From: Jeongeupia naejangsanensis
GTDB taxonomy: Bacteria > Pseudomonadota > Gammaproteobacteria > Burkholderiales > Chitinibacteraceae
Reading direction: 5' to 3'
NCBI RefSeq assembly: GCF_016865585.1
Contig: NZ_JAESND010000007.1
Coordinates: 148,079-212,078 of the forward strand
DNA: 64,000 nucleotides
The position numbers and the translations under genes are program-made. Each line of letters opens with the position of its first letter. Positions within the stretch are counted from its first letter, which is position 1. A model generated the notes under the pieces. The model saw only the letters and a program-made list of their open reading frames with translations. It did not search any database and was not told the DNA's origin. This document shows positions 61,041 through 64,000 of this stretch, one piece after another.

Positions 61041-61841
61041 ATGCCCAGTCTTGTTCTCGATACGCAGGAGCTGGCCGAGCAGTACGACGCCGTCAGCGAT
61101 CTGCAATACGAGCATGGCCAGCATCTGCTGAACGCGCTGCAGCTGCGCCCTGGCGAAAGCCTGCTCGACCTAGGCGCCGGTACCGGCCGGCTGACCGAGC
61201 TCGCTGCACGGCATCATGTCGGCCCGACCGGGCGCGTCGTCGGCCTCGAACCGTTGCCGCTGCGCGTCGACATTGCCCGCAAGCGTGCGTCGCCGTGGCA
61301 TCACGCCGAAGTCGGCCGCGCCGAGGATCTGTCACGCTTCGCCGCCGGTGCGTTCGATGCGGTGATCCTCAACAGCGTCTATCACTGGCTGCAGGACAAG
61401 GACACGGTACTGCGCCAGGCATGGCGGGTGCTGCGTCCCGGCGGCCGGATCGCCATCAGCAGCGCCAGCCGCGAACGCCCGCACGACGTGCAGAAGCTGG
61501 TCGCCGACGTGCTGGCGCAAGCCGGGCTCGGCCGGCGCAGCGGGAGCGGCAGTACACCGCATCCGGTGACCTTCGCCGAACTCGCGGCCCAGCTCGAAGC
61601 CGCCGGCTTCCATGTCGACGACGTCCGCCTGCGTCGCTTCGCCGACCGCTTTGCCGATGCCGATGCGGTCCGCGTGTTCAGTCAGGCCAGCTCCTTCGGC
61701 AATTTCCTTGGCGAGTTCCTGCCGGACGTGCGCGACGGACTGCTCGTTGCGCTCGATGCCCGGCTCAATCAGCACCGGGACGGGAACGGCATTCTGCTTC
61801 ACCGAAACCTGTTGTTCGCGCTTGCCCACAAACCGGCCTGA
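61041..61841 (+). CDS. class I SAM-dependent methyltransferase
   Basis: A 266-residue Rossmann-fold methyltransferase. Motif I LLDLGAGTGRLTEL is near residues 40-53, motif II GLEPLPLRVDIAR, and post-motif AVILNSVYHWLQDK with VLRPGGRIAIS are complete. Substrate unknown; a role in methylating a thiol or volatile sulfur product is possible. It starts 8 bases after the nitroreductase stop. Confidence 0.9.
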   Translation: MPSLVLDTQELAEQYDAVSDLQYEHGQHLLNALQLRPGESLLDLGAGTGRLTELAARHHVGPTGRVVGLEPLPLRVDIARKRASPWHHAEVGRAEDLSRFAAGAFDAVILNSVYHWLQDKDTVLRQAWRVLRPGGRIAISSASRERPHDVQKLVADVLAQAGLGRRSGSGSTPHPVTFAELAAQLEAAGFHVDDVRLRRFADRFADADAVRVFSQASSFGNFLGEFLPDVRDGLLVALDARLNQHRDGNGILLHRNLLFALAHKPA

Positions 61842-61872
61842 AGCCGGAATACATATAGATAAGGAGAAAAAC

Positions 61873-62490
61873 ATGAGCACACTGTTTACCGCCCGTGACG
61901 CCTGCTCGTTCGGCGCCCACGTTGTCGTTCGCGAACTCGACCTGCCGGTTGAAGTCGTTCGCGTACCGTTGCGCACGGCCGAGTCGCCGATCCATGCGGT
62001 CAATCCGCTCGGCCGGGTCCCCGCGCTCCGGCTCGACGACGACACCGTCATCACCGAGAACGGCGCGATCCTGCCTTTCCTCGCAGACCTGAAACCGGGC
62101 ACGACGCTGTTTGCGCTGCCGGGCGATCCGGAGCGCGCGCAGATCCAGAGCTGGATCAGCTACATCAGCACCGAAATCCATGCCGCCGGTTTCCGTCAGG
62201 TCAACCGCCCCGAGCGCTATTCGGCCGATCCGGCGGCGCACGACGGCATCCGTCAGCAAGCCGCGAAAACCTTGCATGCCGCCGTGGCACATATTGACCG
62301 TCACCTTCAGGGCCGAGAATGGCTGGTCGGCAACCGTTTCACCATTGCTGACGCCTATCTCGGCGTGTTCGTGCGATGGACTGCCCGGCTCGGGCCGGAC
62401 TTTACCGGCTTCGACGCGCTGAACCGCTTCCGTGAAGCCTATCTGGCGCGCCCGAGCGTTCAGGCCGCGCTGGCGGCGGAAGCAGGCTGA
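61873..62490 (+). CDS. glutathione S-transferase family protein
   Basis: A 205-residue GST. The N-terminal thioredoxin-like domain has FTARDACSFGAHVVVREL, the cis-proline motif LGRVPALRL and TENGAILPFLAD (the glutathione-binding E/N-S region has Asn-Gly, slightly atypical). The C-terminal helical domain includes REWLVGNRFTIADAYLGVF with the N-capping Asp. It may de-glutathionylate sulfur compounds or protect against released electrophiles. AAGGAG precedes the start. Confidence 0.92.
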   Translation: MSTLFTARDACSFGAHVVVRELDLPVEVVRVPLRTAESPIHAVNPLGRVPALRLDDDTVITENGAILPFLADLKPGTTLFALPGDPERAQIQSWISYISTEIHAAGFRQVNRPERYSADPAAHDGIRQQAAKTLHAAVAHIDRHLQGREWLVGNRFTIADAYLGVFVRWTARLGPDFTGFDALNRFREAYLARPSVQAALAAEAG

Positions 62491-62581
62491 TCCGGCGGCG
62501 CATTATATATACACGTCGACAGACGTCTGATTGGGCGCAGCCGCGGTGTGGTGCTGCGGGCTGTGCAAGGAGGAGGGAAGC

Positions 62582-63625
62582 ATGGAATACCGGAAGCTGG
62601 GCCGTAGTGGCCTGGAGGTCAGCCTGATCGGGCTGGGGACGATGACCTGGGGTGAGCAGAACACCGAGGCAGAGGCGCATGCGCAGATCGACTACGCACT
62701 CGATCGCGGCGTCAATCTGCTCGACGCCGCCGAGATGTATCCGGTGCCGCCACGGCCGGAAACGCAGGGACGTACCGAGCAGTACATCGGCAGCTGGATT
62801 GCCAGAACCGGCCGGCGCAAGGACATCGTGCTGGCGACCAAGGCGGCGGGACCGGTGCGGCAGTCGCACCAGCCTTCGCATATTCCGGCGGGCGGCTTTA
62901 CCGCCGCCAATCTGGAGCGCGCACTCGACGCCAGCCTAAAGCGGCTGCAGACCGATTATGTCGACCTGTACCAGCTGCACTGGCCGGATCGCAGCACCAA
63001 CACCTTCGGGCGTCTGGGCTATCCGTGGATCGAGGGCGAGGAAAGCGTCGCGATCGAGGCAACGCTGGATGCGCTGGCCGCTTTCATCAAGGCGGGCAAG
63101 GTAAGGGCGATCGGTGTCTCGAACGAAACACCATGGGGGCTCTCGCGCTTTCTCAATGCAGCCGACCGGCTCGGGCTGCCGCGCGTCGCCAGCATCCAGA
63201 ATCCGTACAACCTGCTGAACCGGACATTCGAAATCGGCCTGAGTGAATTCAGCCATCGCGAGGAAGTCGGCCTGCTGGCGTATTCGCCGCTGGCTTTCGG
63301 CGTGCTGAGCGGCAAGTACCTCGACGGTGCCAAACCGCAAGGCGCGCGCCTCAGCCTGTACGAGCGCTTCTCGCGCTATACCAATCAGCAGGCTGAAGCG
63401 GCGGCACGCGAGTACGTCGGACTGGCAAAGCGTCTTGGACTGACACCGGTGCAGCTGGCGCTCGCCTTCGTCAACAGCAGGCCGTTCACCACCAGCAACC
63501 TGATCGGCGCGACCACCTTGGCGCAGCTAAAGGAAAACATCGACAGCATCGATGTGAAGCTGGGTGAAGTGGCGTTGAAGGAAATCGAAGCGATCCACAC
63601 CCGCCAACCGAGTCCCGCACCGTAA
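62582..63625 (+). CDS. tas: NADP(H)-dependent aldo/keto reductase
   Basis: A 347-residue aldo/keto reductase closely resembling E. coli Tas in length and detail: LGLGTMTWGEQNTEAEAHAQ, the catalytic Asp/Tyr in LLDAAEMYPVPPRPETQGR, DLYQLHWPDRSTNTFG with the His, and ASIQNPYNLLNRTFEIGLSE. The ribosome site is GGAGGAGGG. Upstream (62491-62581) an AT-rich TATATATA stretch and ACGTC-gaca-GACGT dyad could be an internal promoter. In the locus it could reduce aldehydes released by desulfonation. A strong terminator follows. Confidence 0.93.
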   Translation: MEYRKLGRSGLEVSLIGLGTMTWGEQNTEAEAHAQIDYALDRGVNLLDAAEMYPVPPRPETQGRTEQYIGSWIARTGRRKDIVLATKAAGPVRQSHQPSHIPAGGFTAANLERALDASLKRLQTDYVDLYQLHWPDRSTNTFGRLGYPWIEGEESVAIEATLDALAAFIKAGKVRAIGVSNETPWGLSRFLNAADRLGLPRVASIQNPYNLLNRTFEIGLSEFSHREEVGLLAYSPLAFGVLSGKYLDGAKPQGARLSLYERFSRYTNQQAEAAAREYVGLAKRLGLTPVQLALAFVNSRPFTTSNLIGATTLAQLKENIDSIDVKLGEVALKEIEAIHTRQPSPAP

Positions 63626-63642
63626 ACGCAAACCACGTTGAA

Positions 63643-63677
63643 CCCAGGGCGGCCGTCAGGCCGCCCTGGGTGTTTTG
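63643..63677 (+). terminator. intrinsic terminator of the sulfur operon
   Basis: CCCAGGGCGGCC-gtca-GGCCGCCCTGGG, a perfect 12-bp stem, followed by TGTTTTG, 17 bases after the last gene. It marks the right edge of the locus. The rest of the gap to 63910 has no gene I can support. Confidence 0.9.
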
Positions 63678-63910
63678 GGGGCGGTGAAGCGGGATCTGCC
63701 GGTGTTTGACGGACCGGCAGCGGCGTTCGGGCCGGTTTGGCCTGTCTGGTTGGGGCAAAACTGACGGATTTCATGCGTATGGCATGAGTTTGTCAGCTTT
63801 GACGGGCGCTGTTGGCCGGTGTCGCAGGGAAGCTTGGTTTTTGTTTGATGAAATTTCACTGTCCGATCAACGATTTATCGGTTCGGCGTGAAATTTGTTC
63901 GGGCGGGGTG

Positions 63911-63939
63911 TTGACGGGGGAAGGGGAAGTGCTTAAAGT
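63911..63939 (+). promoter_or_regulatory. strong sigma-70 promoter, probably for an rRNA operon
   Basis: TTGACG and TAAAGT are spaced by exactly 17 bases, after a GC-rich GGGCGGGG stretch. The leader that follows (GTTCTCTGCTGATGACGCAGCG, then AAACGAAGCGAAAC) resembles the leader of 16S rRNA operons in Neisseriales. The rRNA gene itself would begin beyond the window, so this is inferred. Confidence 0.6.
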
Positions 63940-64000
63940 TGCGTTCTCTGCTGATGACGCAGCGAAAGAAACGAAGCGAAACCCGCCGAGTTTACCGAGC

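Noticed and set aside
1..64000. CRISPR arrays, insertion sequences, phage or tRNA genes
   Set aside because: No regularly spaced repeats, transposase or integrase motifs, or cloverleaf sequences were seen on either strand.

Overview
The window reads as a contiguous piece of a GC-rich betaproteobacterial chromosome. Gene content points to Neisseriales (a Chromobacteriaceae or Chitinibacteraceae relative): bamE divergent from fur, an aat-bpt pair, tmk-holB-pilZ-tatD, split pqiA genes and guaA. That placement is inference from gene order and protein style, not a database match. I see no insertion sequences, integrases, tRNAs or CRISPR arrays. Genes are dense, and long antisense open frames are common because of the GC-rich third codon positions.

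Region 1 (0-12.6 kb) is mostly housekeeping: partial cytochrome b561, beta-carbonic anhydrase, a LysR regulator divergent from a carboxymuconolactone decarboxylase-like/tautomerase/DUF4865 operon, a TPR protein, a HAD phosphatase, DUF924, an HI0933-type flavoprotein, dapB-bamE facing fur, the N-degron transferases aat-bpt, and two secreted or lipid-anchored proteins including an M30-like peptidase. Region 2 (12.6-29 kb) has prlC, a gamma-carbonic anhydrase, tmk-holB-pilZ-tatD-MBL-DUF2237, pqiA1-pqiA2-pqiB-pqiC, metNIQ, a DedA protein and guaA.

Region 3 (29-47 kb) is accessory. It has LysR/EamA, hydrolase/LysR and TetR/MFS regulator-effector pairs, each with a visible palindromic operator candidate. 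It also has a DUF1800-DUF1501 pair, a DUF3302-HlyD-NodT export operon, a sigma-54-dependent activator without a receiver domain, a second MFS exporter, a DUF2325 protein and two VOC proteins.

Region 4 (47.8-63.7 kb) is the most interesting part: a large organosulfur-scavenging locus (sulfonates, sulfate esters or sulfones; substrate inferred). A three-gene leftward arm (two TauD/TfdA dioxygenases and an NtaA/SnaA/DszA-type flavin monooxygenase) and a twelve-gene rightward arm (porin, three tandem paralogous substrate-binding proteins, an embedded MFS gene, two permeases, an ATPase, nitroreductase, methyltransferase, glutathione S-transferase and a Tas-like aldo/keto reductase) diverge from one 362-bp control region. 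That region carries back-to-back sigma-54 promoter matches (GG-N10-GC on each strand). Between them lie two copies of TGCTG-N6-CAGCA, a likely enhancer for the sigma-54 activator encoded 7.6 kb away.

The window ends in a strong sigma-70-like promoter (TTGACG-17-TAAAGT) with a leader that resembles those preceding rRNA operons.
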